64,000 nt of DNA. Origin: Novosphingobium sp. BW1. GTDB lineage: Bacteria > Pseudomonadota > Alphaproteobacteria > Sphingomonadales > Sphingomonadaceae. The notes under the pieces are model-generated. The model was given only the letters and a program-made list of their open reading frames with translations. It made no database searches and was not told where the DNA came from. The translations under genes were made by a program, and so were the position numbers. Shown here piece by piece: positions 1 through 8,980 of the stretch. The stretch covers positions 248,001 to 312,000 of the forward strand of contig NZ_VIRF01000078.1 of NCBI RefSeq assembly GCF_008107685.1, in the 5' to 3' direction. The number at the start of each line of letters is the position of its first letter. The stretch's first letter is position 1.

Positions 1-244
1 TCGCCGTCTTCCAGTAGACCCGCTTGGTGGTGAGAAGGGGCATTGCCCCGTCTGCGAGATCAAAGCGGATGGTCGCCCCGAAAACCGAGCGCGTGCCCAC
101 CCCGGTACGGTCGCGCCGCTCGTCCCCATGCTCCCAGACGTGGCGCATGAGATCGAGGTACTGCCACTCCCAGTGGCGCGGGCGGGCATCAGCATGAAGG
201 GAGGCAGGAGCGGTCGGCTTGGCGGGGGACAGAGTCTCGGTCAT
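1..244 (-). CDS. thyA: Thymidylate synthase ThyA, N-terminal part (runs off the left edge)
   Basis: The reverse strand reads from an ATG at 244 to the window edge, giving 81 codons. After a short variable leader comes the ThyA N-terminal region: a YLDLMRHV segment, the [12 protein letters not shown] phosphate-binding loop with its conserved arginine, then [11 protein letters not shown]. ThyA methylates dUMP to dTMP using methylene-tetrahydrofolate. The catalytic cysteine and C-terminus lie outside the window, so intactness cannot be judged. The gene faces away from the small gene at 369. Confidence 0.9.
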   Translation of the reverse strand, partial: MTETLSPAKPTAPASLHADARPRHWEWQYLDLMRHVWEHGDERRDRTGVGTRSVFGATIRFDLADGAMPLLTTKRVYWKTA

Positions 245-368
245 CCGCTTGGCTCTATAGCAACAGCCCAGCCCCGCCAATTGCCGAAAGTGATCTGGCC
301 AAGCCTCCGCATCTCTACGTACGCAAGCCTTTGCGCGACCGAAAAGTGCCTGCGTGCATGAAACGCAC

Positions 369-713
369 ATGCAAGTCCGCCTGCCCGATCCCCTGTGCAA
401 GATCCTGCCCGGCCCCATGGCCGTGCAAGCCATACTTGCGCTGGGAGTTCTGCTCATCGCGCTCTCTCCGGCCTCGCACGGGACGGCGCTCTATCTGCCC
501 CTGACCGCCACGAGCCCGGCGCGCACCGTTGCCTGGTCGCGCGCGCACGGCGCCGCGCTCGTTGCGCCCGGCCCCTATCGCGGCTCCTTCTTCATCAGGG
601 TGCCCACGGGCAACCTCACGGGCGAGGCCCTGCAAAGCGGCGCGCTGCTCTTCGTCGTTCCGGAATTCCTTTGTGGCAGACCTGCCCAAACCAAACTGGC
701 TTTAGAACCATGA
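369..713 (+). CDS. Small secreted or membrane-anchored hypothetical protein
   Basis: About 114 residues with a hydrophobic N-terminal segment (from [10 protein letters not shown]) and a short Ala/Pro/Gly-rich tail; no domain recognised. The stop overlaps the start of the following chemoreceptor in an ATGA, suggesting translational coupling and supporting it as a real gene. The start is uncertain: GTG 354, ATG 369 and ATG 417 are all in frame and none has a strong ribosome-binding site. Small proteins of this general look are common in sphingomonads, but no function is known to me. Confidence 0.5.
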   Translation: MQVRLPDPLCKILPGPMAVQAILALGVLLIALSPASHGTALYLPLTATSPARTVAWSRAHGAALVAPGPYRGSFFIRVPTGNLTGEALQSGALLFVVPEFLCGRPAQTKLALEP

Positions 714-2245
714 ACGAACTCAACGAACTGCGCCGCAAGGGCGCGCTGTCCCTCGTCGCCCTGGGCTGGGTCTATGTCCTGATCACGATCGGATGCGCCT
801 TCTTTGCGGAAACCGGCTTCCTTCCCCCGGTGCTCGCCATCGTGGTTTCCATCGTCCCCACCATGCTCGCCCTGCAACACCCCGAGGGGCAGCAGATGCG
901 CATGGTCCTGGGCTTTACCTCGCCGATCTATCCCGCGATCCTGTTGTGGCAGTGGACCGGCAGCCACTGGATGATCGACCTGCACATGACGATCTTCGCC
1001 TCGCTCGCGACTCTCATGCTGATCGCGGACTGGCGTCCGGTCCTGCTTGGGGCGGGTGTCGCGGCGGTGCACCACCTGCTTGCGAACTTCCTGGCCCCCG
1101 CACTCGTCTTCCCGGACGGGCCGGACGTTGCCCGCGTCCTGCTGCACGCGGTGATCGTGATTGCCGAAACTACAGTCCTCGTCATCATCGCGCGCGACTT
1201 CGAGCGGCTGGTCGTCGAACAGGCCTCGGCCGAAAGCGCCCGCATCCGCGCCGAGGAAATCGCGGAAGAGGAACGCGCCCGCGCGGCGCGCGAACAGCAG
1301 CTGGTGATCGACGAGATCGGGAAGGGTCTGCGGGCCTTCGCCAGCGGCGACCTGTCGCGCCGGATCGCCAACGCCTTTCCCAAAAGCTACGAGGCCCTGC
1401 GCAGCGACTTCAACGGCGCAGCGGGCGATCTCGACCGCATCGTTCGCGACGTCACGCGCTCGACCGGACAGATCGAGACCGGCTCGCGTGAGATCCGTTC
1501 GGCGACCGACGATCTGGCCCTGCGCACCGAACAGCAGGCCTCCACGCTGGAGGACATCGCCAACACGCTGCGCCAGCTCAATACCACTGTGTCCGACAAC
1601 GCCACCTCCGCGCACGACCTTCAGGCCAATGTGGCCAAGGCGCGCAGCGATGCACTGAGCGGCAGCGAAGTGGTCGAGAGCGCGGTCCTCGCCATGAGCG
1701 AGATCGAGCGCTCGGCCGACGAGATCGGTAAGATCATAACGCTCATCGACGGCATAGCCTTCCAGACCAATCTTCTCGCGCTCAACGCAGGCGTCGAAGC
1801 GGCGCGCGCGGGCGAGGCGGGCAAGGGCTTCGCTGTCGTAGCCACGGAAGTTCGGGCGCTTGCCCAACGCTCAGCCGATGCCGCAAACGACATCAAGGCG
1901 CTGATCGACACCTCGGGTGAGCAGGTCGCGCGCGGGGTCAAACTCGTCGGCCAGTCCGGCGAATCGCTGATGACGATCGTGTCCGGGATCGCCGAGATCA
2001 ACGAGGCCATTGAACGCATCGCCTCGGTTTCGCAGGCTCAGGCGGGCGAAATCGGCCGCATCAATGAACGTGTTGCCCGCCTTGATTCCGCAACACAGCA
2101 GAACGCCGCCATGGTCGAGGAAGGTACGGCAGCGGCCCGCCACCTCTCCAGCGAAGCCGAAGCCATGGCGCGGCTGGTTCAGCATTTTCAGGTTTCCGCA
2201 GAAGGACATGGCGGAAATCTGGGCGGAATGCGCGAGGCCGCGTAA
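710..2245 (+). CDS. Methyl-accepting chemotaxis protein with multi-pass membrane sensor
   Basis: 511 residues. Residues 11-165 hold about six hydrophobic segments without a large periplasmic loop, including a His-rich stretch (DLHM near 90, HHLLAN near 121). A HAMP-like linker follows (about 200-250), then a cytoplasmic coiled-coil signalling domain with the hairpin tip at about 345-390 ([37 protein letters not shown]). This tip contacts CheA/CheW in chemoreceptors. The start is the ATG in the ATGA overlap with the upstream small gene. The sensor part may respond to a membrane or intracellular cue; the ligand is unknown. Confidence 0.9.
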   Translation: MNELNELRRKGALSLVALGWVYVLITIGCAFFAETGFLPPVLAIVVSIVPTMLALQHPEGQQMRMVLGFTSPIYPAILLWQWTGSHWMIDLHMTIFASLATLMLIADWRPVLLGAGVAAVHHLLANFLAPALVFPDGPDVARVLLHAVIVIAETTVLVIIARDFERLVVEQASAESARIRAEEIAEEERARAAREQQLVIDEIGKGLRAFASGDLSRRIANAFPKSYEALRSDFNGAAGDLDRIVRDVTRSTGQIETGSREIRSATDDLALRTEQQASTLEDIANTLRQLNTTVSDNATSAHDLQANVAKARSDALSGSEVVESAVLAMSEIERSADEIGKIITLIDGIAFQTNLLALNAGVEAARAGEAGKGFAVVATEVRALAQRSADAANDIKALIDTSGEQVARGVKLVGQSGESLMTIVSGIAEINEAIERIASVSQAQAGEIGRINERVARLDSATQQNAAMVEEGTAAARHLSSEAEAMARLVQHFQVSAEGHGGNLGGMREAA

Positions 2246-2272
2246 AAAGCGGAACGAAAATTGAATTTTCCC

Positions 2273-2299
2273 TTGCCAGCTCAGAATACCCCCTATATA
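2273..2299 (+). promoter_or_regulatory. Candidate sigma-70 promoter for tRNA-Pro
   Basis: TTGCCA at 2273-2278 and TATATA at 2294-2299, separated by 15 bases, about 44 bases before the tRNA. The spacer is short, so the exact -10 frame is uncertain. A similar TTGCCA box precedes tRNA-Asn in this window. Confidence 0.4.
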
Positions 2300-2342
2300 G
2301 GCGCCCACCTGCCCGGGGCGCTTCGGCGCTCCAGACATCGGT

Positions 2343-2419
2343 CGGGGAGTAGCTCAGCCTGGTAGAGCACTGTCTTCGGGAGGCAGGGGCCGGAGGTTCG
2401 AATCCTCTCTCCCCGACCA
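2343..2419 (+). tRNA. tRNA-Pro (anticodon CGG)
   Basis: 77 bases folding as a full cloverleaf: acceptor CGGGGAG pairs with CTCCCCG, anticodon loop TTCGGGA gives anticodon CGG, the T-loop is TTCGAAT, and the CCA end is encoded. Confidence 0.97.
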
Positions 2420-2421
2420 TT

Positions 2422-2453
2422 AAAAAAGCCCAGCGGAAACGTTGGGCTTTTTT
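2422..2453. terminator. Bidirectional rho-independent terminator
   Basis: A-tract, GCCCAGCG, GAAA loop, CGTTGGGC, T-tract. It lies between tRNA-Pro and the convergent dctD end and can serve both strands. Confidence 0.85.
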
Positions 2454-2486
2454 AATGTCTGACGTACGCACAGGCGCCATTTCCCT

Positions 2487-3803
2487 TCAGCTCCCCCCTT
2501 TCTTGAGGCTGGGCAGATCGATGCCGTGCTTGGCAACCTTGTAATAGAAGGTCTTGCGCGGCAGGCCGAGCGCGCGGATGGCTGCGCCGATCTCGCCGCC
2601 TGTGGCGCGCACCGCCTGGACGATCTCCCCCCGCTCGAAAGCATCGACCCGTTCGGCAAGGCTCGTCGGCTCACCGCCCGGCGCAAGACCATCCGCTCCC
2701 GCCGGGTCACCGATGAGATCCATGACGAAAAGCTCGGCAAAGTTACGCAGCTCGCGCACGTTGCCGGGCCAGTCATGCGTGGCCAGGCGCGTGCGCACGG
2801 CGTCGGACAAGGGCGGCACATTACGCCCGAGACGCTGCGCGCTGGCGGCGGCAAAGCGCGCGAACAGAAGCGAGACATCTTCACGCCGCTCGCGCAGGGG
2901 TGGCAAGACCAGCCGCATTGCCGCGAGACGATAGAACAATGCCGGCTGGACGGTCATTGCTTCGCCCTCCTCAAGCGGCAGGCTTGTCGCGATGATCCGG
3001 AAATCCAGCGGGATCTCGTTCGGCCCGGACTCGACACTACGCTTCTCCACGAAGGAAATCAGCCGATCCTGGAGCCGCGGGGGGGCACGGTCGACATCGT
3101 CGAGATAAAGCGTGCCCCGATCCACCGACAGAATTGCCGGATCACTGGCCGGACCAAAGGTCCGCGTTACCAGCGCCTCGTCCATGCCCGCACAGGGCAG
3201 CGGCAGGAACCGTCGCCGCGAACGCTTGCCCGAGCGGTGAATTAGGCGCGCAAGCAGATCCTTCCCCGTGCCGGTTTCCCCTTCGATGAGAATGTCGATA
3301 TCCGCATTGGCGAGCATCGGGATCATTTCGCGCAGGCGCCGGATGGAAGAGCTTTGCCCCAGCAGGACAGGAGCAGCCTCATCCCCTGCAAGCGCGCGCA
3401 GCTGCCGGTTCTCCAGCGCCAGTTCCCGCGCCCGGATCGCCCGCCCGCACACCGTCACCAGCCCATCGGGATCGAAGGGTTTGGTCAGGAAGTCCCAGGC
3501 GCCGGACTTGAGCATGTCGACCGCCATGTCGACATCGCCGTGTCCGGTGATGAGCACGACCGGAAGCTCGGCATCAAGTTCACGCACGGCACGAAACAGG
3601 TCGATCCCGGATAGCCCTGGCATGCGCACATCGGTCACGACCACCCCCGGCCAATCGGCATCAAGCACGTCGAGTGCGGATTGCGCGCGGTCAAACAGCG
3701 TCACTTCAAAGCCGGCGAGCTTCAGGAGCTGAGCTGTCGAACGTGCAAGGTCCTCATCATCCTCGACAAGTGCGATGCGGTTGATGGAGGCAGCTTCGCT
3801 CAT
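2487..3803 (-). CDS. dctD: DctD-like response regulator of the NtrC family, lacking the GAFTGA motif
   Basis: 438 residues: receiver domain (phospho-acceptor D58 in VVVTDVRMPG, K108), AAA+ domain with Walker A GETGTGKD (175-182) and a Walker B-like GTLYLDDVD (230-238), and a C-terminal Fis-type helix-turn-helix. The partner is the membrane kinase encoded just upstream, whose stop overlaps this start by four bases. The sigma-54-contacting GAFTGA loop expected near residue 216 is absent; the sequence there is FGPASD and the segment is shortened. The protein may therefore act through DNA binding rather than classical sigma-54 activation. The dctD name rests on family and on the adjacent dctA. 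Confidence 0.85.
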   Translation of the reverse strand: MSEAASINRIALVEDDEDLARSTAQLLKLAGFEVTLFDRAQSALDVLDADWPGVVVTDVRMPGLSGIDLFRAVRELDAELPVVLITGHGDVDMAVDMLKSGAWDFLTKPFDPDGLVTVCGRAIRARELALENRQLRALAGDEAAPVLLGQSSSIRRLREMIPMLANADIDILIEGETGTGKDLLARLIHRSGKRSRRRFLPLPCAGMDEALVTRTFGPASDPAILSVDRGTLYLDDVDRAPPRLQDRLISFVEKRSVESGPNEIPLDFRIIATSLPLEEGEAMTVQPALFYRLAAMRLVLPPLRERREDVSLLFARFAAASAQRLGRNVPPLSDAVRTRLATHDWPGNVRELRNFAELFVMDLIGDPAGADGLAPGGEPTSLAERVDAFERGEIVQAVRATGGEIGAAIRALGLPRKTFYYKVAKHGIDLPSLKKGGS

Positions 3804-5548
3804 CGGGCAATCCTCAAGATCAGTTCAAAGGCCGCGCCGCCCTGCCCCTGCGCTGTGGGCAAGGCGCCGCGCGCCATCAGGCAGCGCAGCGAGCCACCGA
3901 ATTCGGCGGCGATGTCCTGTGCAATGACAAGCCCGAGTCCCAGTCCCTCCTCGCGGCTGGTCGCGAACGGCGTGAAGAGCTTCTCAGCTACCTCGTCCGC
4001 AATCCCGGGCCCGTTGTCGCGGACAACCACGGCAACCTGCTCACGCGGGCGATCCACCTCGACCTCGATAACGATCCTCGGGTCCGAATGCCCGCCAAGA
4101 GCATCAAGTGCGTTTTGGAGGAGATTCACGAGAATCTGCTCGACCCGAACCTTGTCCCCAGTCACCATCAGGTCTGCGCACAGATCGGGGAACACCGCAT
4201 CGATGCGGTCGAGCCGGTCGCGCAGAAGAAGTTCGGCCCCTTCGAGGACCTCGGCCAGCAGGCACTGTGTGCCCCCGACGGTCTTCTTGCGAGCAAATCC
4301 GCGAAGCTGGGCGGTCACGACGCCGATACGCTCGGCCAATCGGTCAATCGCCCCCAAGTTCTCGGCCACTTGTTCGCTGTCTCCGCGCTCCAGGAACACC
4401 TTCGCATTCGCGGCGTAATTGCGGATCGCCGAAACAGGCTGCGCGGTCTCATGCGCGACGCTGGCACTGACCTGCCCCAATGTGGCCAGTCGATTGGCGA
4501 GCCGCAATTCCTCGCGCAGTTGGGCCGCCCGGCTCTCGACCTGGGCGCGCTGTTCCATCTCCTCACGCAACTGCGCCGTGCGCGCGACAACCGCACTTTC
4601 CAGTTCCAGCGTACGGGCACGCCGACGCCGACTGCGAAGCAGAAGCCAGAGAACGAAGAGGCTCACAACCAGAGCCCCGCCCCCTGCGGTCATGCCCACC
4701 AACCGGGCCTGGCCCGCGACCGCCCCCTTTGTGGGCAGGAGCAGGAACAGCTGCCACCCCTCGTTTCCTCCAGGCGTATCGATACGGACGAAAGGCCCCT
4801 CGCGCCCCGACACCTCGAGCAAGCCATCGCGGCGCTGGGCCCAGGGGCGCGGATGGATCGCGTTTGCGCCGCTGTCGCGCTGGGTCTGCGCCCGCGCCTG
4901 CGCATCCAGTTCGCGCGTCGCCGCGAAACGCCAGGCCGAACGGCTGGTCACGAAGATGACCCCCATGGGGTTGGTCACGAAGGTGATCCCTCCGGCCTGG
5001 CGCCACTGGTCCTCGATCCAGTCGAACTCGAGCTTGACCACGACGGCACCGCCGCCGCGCGTGCGCTGGGCAAGGTAGAGCCCCGGCTTACGACTGACTG
5101 TTCCCAACGCAAATTGCCGCCCTGCCCCCGAATTCTGCGCCTCGCGGATGTACCGGCGGAAGCTGTAGTTCGAGCCCACGAAGCTATAAGGCTTGTCCCA
5201 GTTGCTGGCCGCGATCGCGCGTCCGTCCCGGTTCACCACATAGATGGCCGATGCGCCCGTCGTCTGGGCGAGCTCCTTCAGCTTCCCATTGAGAACCGCC
5301 ACGGCCGCATCGCTCTCACCGCGCTCGGCCGCGATCACGTCGCGGTCATCGGCAAGCGCGAGCGGCAAAAGCCGATAACGCGCCACTTCACTTTCGATCA
5401 GGGCCTGGCGTATGCGAGCGTCCGCCTCCCCCGAAACCAGAAGGGCGTCGAGAGCACGCTCACGGGCGAGATAGCCAGCCCCCAGCCCCACCAGCAGGGC
5501 CAGCACGAAGCAGCCCAGAACGGGCAGGAGGGAGGTAAAGCGAATCAT
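3800..5548 (-). CDS. dctB: DctB-like sensor histidine kinase for C4-dicarboxylates
   Basis: About 582 residues from ATG 5548, chosen because GAGG sits six bases upstream and the protein then begins directly with a transmembrane helix (LLPVLGCFVLALLVGL). A periplasmic double-PAS sensor region (SNYSFRRYIREA is typical of DctB), a second TM helix and a coiled coil follow. The DHp helix has its phospho-acceptor His in SVAHETAQPVSAI; the ATPase has N-box NLLQNALDAL and glycine boxes DNGPGI and GLGLGL. It senses C4-dicarboxylates or works with DctA, and phosphorylates the downstream regulator. An in-frame upstream extension to 5836 exists but is unlikely to be translated. Confidence 0.88.
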   Translation of the reverse strand: MIRFTSLLPVLGCFVLALLVGLGAGYLARERALDALLVSGEADARIRQALIESEVARYRLLPLALADDRDVIAAERGESDAAVAVLNGKLKELAQTTGASAIYVVNRDGRAIAASNWDKPYSFVGSNYSFRRYIREAQNSGAGRQFALGTVSRKPGLYLAQRTRGGGAVVVKLEFDWIEDQWRQAGGITFVTNPMGVIFVTSRSAWRFAATRELDAQARAQTQRDSGANAIHPRPWAQRRDGLLEVSGREGPFVRIDTPGGNEGWQLFLLLPTKGAVAGQARLVGMTAGGGALVVSLFVLWLLLRSRRRRARTLELESAVVARTAQLREEMEQRAQVESRAAQLREELRLANRLATLGQVSASVAHETAQPVSAIRNYAANAKVFLERGDSEQVAENLGAIDRLAERIGVVTAQLRGFARKKTVGGTQCLLAEVLEGAELLLRDRLDRIDAVFPDLCADLMVTGDKVRVEQILVNLLQNALDALGGHSDPRIVIEVEVDRPREQVAVVVRDNGPGIADEVAEKLFTPFATSREEGLGLGLVIAQDIAAEFGGSLRCLMARGALPTAQGQGGAAFELILRIAR

Positions 5549-5604
5549 TTCTACCTCAATACGCAGCGCGCGCACCATGTGCAATTTCCGACACATTTGC
5601 AGGC

Positions 5605-5616
5605 ATTGCATGCAAT
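5605..5616. promoter_or_regulatory. Perfect 12-bp palindrome in the dctB/dctA divergent region
   Basis: ATTGCATGCAAT lies 57 bases upstream of the dctB start within the divergent intergenic region. It is a possible operator for the adjacent regulator; no experimental motif match is claimed. Confidence 0.3.
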
Positions 5617-5780
5617 TTTCGTCACAGAAACATTCTGAAAACGATCGCAAATCCCTGTGAAAGCGTCCTTTTAACCCAAGCACGATTGCGCTGGCCCCGC
5701 ATTCCCCGAGCGGGCAGTTCTTTGCATCAAGTTGCGAGGAGGCGAAGTCTCCCGCTTGCGAGAGGACGAAAAGGTACACC

Positions 5781-7124
5781 ATGCATAGCCCCTCCCCCAC
5801 CATGCCACAGGCCGGGTCGCGCCGCCGCTGGTACACGCATCTCTATGTTCAGGTTATCGTCGCCATCGCTGCGGGCGTGGCACTTGGGCACTTCGCCCCG
5901 CAAACTGGCGAAGCCTTCAAGCCGCTTGGCGATGCCTTCATCAAGCTGGTAAAGATGGTCATCGCCCCGGTCATCTTCCTGACCATCGTGACCGGCATCG
6001 CCTCGATGCGCGACTTGCGCGCGGTGGGCCGTGTCGCGGCCAAGGCCTTCGCCTACTTCCTGACCTTTTCGACGCTCGCGCTCATCATCGGCATGATCAT
6101 CGCCAACGTGATGCGTCCGGGTGACGGGCTCAACATCGACCCGTCCTCGCTCGACGCTACCGCCGTCGCCTCCTATTCCGAGAAGGCGCACGAGACATCG
6201 CTCGTCGGCTTCCTCACCTCGATGATCCCGGACACATTCCTATCCTCGATGACCCAGGGCAACATCCTGCAGGTTCTTGTCATCGCCATCCTGTTCGGCG
6301 TTTCGCTTGCAGGCATGGGCGAGCGCGGCGACAAGCTGCTCTCGATCCTCGAAGACGTGTCGGGCGTATTCTTCCGCCTTGTCTCGATTGTGATGAAGAC
6401 CGCGCCCATCGGTGCGTTCGGCGCGATGGCCTTCACCATCGGCAAGTACGGCGTGGGCAGCCTTGCCAACCTCGCCGAGCTGGTCGCGCTGTTCTACATC
6501 ACCTCGCTGCTGTTCGTGATCGTCGTGCTCGGCACGGTCGCACGCTTTGCCGGATTCTCGATCTTCGCGCTCATCCGCTACCTCAAGGAAGAGCTGCTGC
6601 TGGTCCTGGGCACCTCTTCCTCGGAAAGCGCCCTGCCCTCGCTGATCGCAAAGATGGAAGCGGCCGGTTGCCCGAAGACCATCGTCGGCCTTGTCGTTCC
6701 CACCGGCTACTCGTTCAATCTGGATGGCACCAACATCTACATGACGCTGGCGGCGCTGTTCATCGCCCAGGCCTGCGGCGTGGACCTGACCCTTGGCCAG
6801 CAGATCCTGCTGCTCGCGGTTGCCATGCTGTCCTCCAAGGGCGCAGCGGGCGTCACCGGCGCCGGGTTCATCACACTTGCCGCCACGCTCTCGATCGTGC
6901 CTTCCGTGCCGGTCGCCGGCATGGCGCTGATCCTGGGTATCGACCGCTTCATGTCCGAGTGCCGCAGCCTCACCAACTTCGTGGGCAACGCGGTGGCCAC
7001 CGTCGTCGTCTCGCGCTGGGAGAAGTCGCTTGATCCCGCGGCCTTCCGCGCCGCCATCGCCAAGAGCGGCCGCGCCCCTGCCGATCCCGACGCCGCCGCG
7101 GCCGCCGTCACTGAGGCCGAATAA
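5781..7124 (+). CDS. dctA: C4-dicarboxylate:cation symporter DctA
   Basis: 447 residues, typical length for DctA. It has multiple membrane helices and hallmark DAACS/glutamate-transporter motifs: the serine-rich loop [28 protein letters not shown], and [18 protein letters not shown]. It imports succinate, fumarate and malate across the inner membrane. It is divergent from dctB-dctD, the classical arrangement, and is followed by an outer-membrane barrel gene 135 bases downstream. Confidence 0.95.
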   Translation: MHSPSPTMPQAGSRRRWYTHLYVQVIVAIAAGVALGHFAPQTGEAFKPLGDAFIKLVKMVIAPVIFLTIVTGIASMRDLRAVGRVAAKAFAYFLTFSTLALIIGMIIANVMRPGDGLNIDPSSLDATAVASYSEKAHETSLVGFLTSMIPDTFLSSMTQGNILQVLVIAILFGVSLAGMGERGDKLLSILEDVSGVFFRLVSIVMKTAPIGAFGAMAFTIGKYGVGSLANLAELVALFYITSLLFVIVVLGTVARFAGFSIFALIRYLKEELLLVLGTSSSESALPSLIAKMEAAGCPKTIVGLVVPTGYSFNLDGTNIYMTLAALFIAQACGVDLTLGQQILLLAVAMLSSKGAAGVTGAGFITLAATLSIVPSVPVAGMALILGIDRFMSECRSLTNFVGNAVATVVVSRWEKSLDPAAFRAAIAKSGRAPADPDAAAAAVTEAE

Positions 7125-7259
7125 AACCACGACCAAGACCGCATTCCAAAGCTGACATAGCGGGAGGGTCAGCAAGGCGACCGGCAAAGCCAACGCACGA
7201 AGCGCCCCTCCCTTCCCCTCAACAGCCCTTCGGGTCGCACCACACAAGAGCTGAAAACC

Positions 7260-8726
7260 ATGATCATCGACAACCGGCCGCTTATGGCCGTTGCCCTCGG
7301 CTGCGCACTATACGCGAGCCCGGCCCTTGCCCAGAGCACCACTGAGCACACGCCCTATCCACCTGCAGCCAATGGAGAGGGACGCGTCACCAACGCCTAC
7401 GCGACCGCGCGCTGGTCTGAGAACTGGAGCGCTCCAGGCGAGGCACGCGAAATCGACGATCCGCTCGACCGCCTCAAGCACATCCGCCTCGACAGCGACG
7501 ATGACATCTACCTGACGCTTGCTGGCGAGATGCGCCTGCGCACGAACTTCACCAGCAACCCCGGCCTCGTGAAAAACGAGCACCAGCGCCACGACATCCT
7601 GCGCGTGACCGGCGGCGCCGATCTGCACCTGGGTGAGCATGTGCGCCTCTACGGCGAGCTCTCGCACGCCGACAGCAGCGGGCACAACATCGGCACGCCC
7701 TCGGTTTACCAGGAAAACGATCTCGTCGTGGAGCAGAGCTTCGTCGAGGTCACCGGCACGCTGGGCGGGCTTGATCTCGGTGCACGTTACGGGCGTCAGA
7801 TGTTCTACGATGGCTCGAAAATGCTTGTCAGCCAGCGCGACAACAACGCCATCCACTACACCCAGAACGGCCTGCGCCTGTGGGCACGGGGCCGGGACGT
7901 TCGGGTAGACCTGTTCGACTTCAAGCCGACGGCCTACGGTCGCCAGGGCACCGGCGATGATCGGATCAACGACGCGATCCGCTTCAGCGGCGTGACCGTG
8001 GGCACCCAGCTTCCGCGCGATCTGCTGGGCGGATCGACGCTCTCCTTCGACCCCTTCGTGTGGCGCCTGCGCCGCCGCGAAGCCACGTGGGTCGCCACAA
8101 GCGGGCGCGAAGAGCGCGTCTATGTCGGCGCGCATGCCTGGGGCGATGTCGGCCCGGTCAACATCGACTGGACCGTCAATCACCAGTCCGGCAGCTTCGA
8201 GGATCGCGCGATTGACGCCTGGCAGGTCTTCCTGAGCCAGACGGTCGCCTTGGGCGCGCAGAAGGGCGCGCCGCGCATCGGCTTCAACTTCGATTACGCC
8301 AGCGGCGGTGGCGGCAACGAGGATGGCCCCGGTGCGGGAAAGATGCGCAACGCGATCTCTCCGCACGGCGCCAACACGCCTTTCAGCCACCACCTGTTCC
8401 TGACCGCCAGCAACCTGGTCGAGGTCGCCCCAACCCTGTCGCTGAGCCCGTTTAAATCGGTAAAGATCCTCGCCGATTACAGCTTCGCCTGGCGCGCGAC
8501 GACCAACGATGCGATTTACCGCGCCAACACCCGCCCGCTGGCAGGAACGCAGCTCTCGACGTCCCATAAGACCGCCGAGATGCCACGCCTGCAGGTGCAG
8601 TGGAACATCTCGCCGCGTGTGGGCATCACCGCGCGCTACGAACACGTCTTTGCAGGGCCCGCCTTGCGCGAAGCCGGCTACGGCGATTCCGACTTCTTCG
8701 GGACCTGGATCAGCCTGCGCTTCTGA
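7260..8726 (+). CDS. Alginate-export-family outer-membrane barrel protein
   Basis: 488 residues with a signal peptide ending near ALAQ (residue 25), then a series of amphipathic beta strands and a C-terminal aromatic residue (WISLRF), as in outer-membrane porins. The pattern (LTLAGEMRLRTNF, LGARYGRQMFYDG, SQRDNNAIHYTQNGLR) resembles the AlgE-like 'alginate export' family (PF13372). No alginate genes are nearby; its place behind dctA suggests a role in letting organic acids through the outer membrane, which is inference. Confidence 0.8.
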   Translation: MIIDNRPLMAVALGCALYASPALAQSTTEHTPYPPAANGEGRVTNAYATARWSENWSAPGEAREIDDPLDRLKHIRLDSDDDIYLTLAGEMRLRTNFTSNPGLVKNEHQRHDILRVTGGADLHLGEHVRLYGELSHADSSGHNIGTPSVYQENDLVVEQSFVEVTGTLGGLDLGARYGRQMFYDGSKMLVSQRDNNAIHYTQNGLRLWARGRDVRVDLFDFKPTAYGRQGTGDDRINDAIRFSGVTVGTQLPRDLLGGSTLSFDPFVWRLRRREATWVATSGREERVYVGAHAWGDVGPVNIDWTVNHQSGSFEDRAIDAWQVFLSQTVALGAQKGAPRIGFNFDYASGGGGNEDGPGAGKMRNAISPHGANTPFSHHLFLTASNLVEVAPTLSLSPFKSVKILADYSFAWRATTNDAIYRANTRPLAGTQLSTSHKTAEMPRLQVQWNISPRVGITARYEHVFAGPALREAGYGDSDFFGTWISLRF

Positions 8727-8916
8727 TCTCCACGTCGCAAATTCTTCCCGCAATCGCGTCAACTATTCTGGCCAAAGCGCATGCGGGAGAATATCGATGC
8801 TCCGGATCCATAAGCCCCCATCTATGACGCGATTGCGACGTCCCTGGACGAGATTATGTCGGAAATATTTACAACCCGAAACAAGCGTTAACTAATGGAC
8901 GCAACAAATCCGCAGG

Positions 8917-8932
8917 TGGCACGATCTTTGCT
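8917..8932 (+). promoter_or_regulatory. Consensus sigma-54 (-24/-12) promoter
   Basis: TGGCACG, four bases, TTGCT: an exact match to the RpoN consensus TGGCACGNNNNTTGCW with correct spacing. It lies 48 bases before the PEP-CTERM gene start. PEP-CTERM genes are known to be controlled by PrsK/PrsR, a sigma-54 two-component pair, so this fits the family biology. Confidence 0.85.
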
Positions 8933-8980
8933 CATCCTCTTTCGGTTGTTCTGCGGGGGAACGGGAGAAAGGGGAAAGTC

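Noticed and set aside
5712-5726. Sigma-54-like sequence GGGCAGTTCTTTGCA upstream of dctA
   Set aside because: The GG to GC distance is one base too short and the -24 box is poor; with the neighbouring regulator lacking GAFTGA, I do not call it a promoter.
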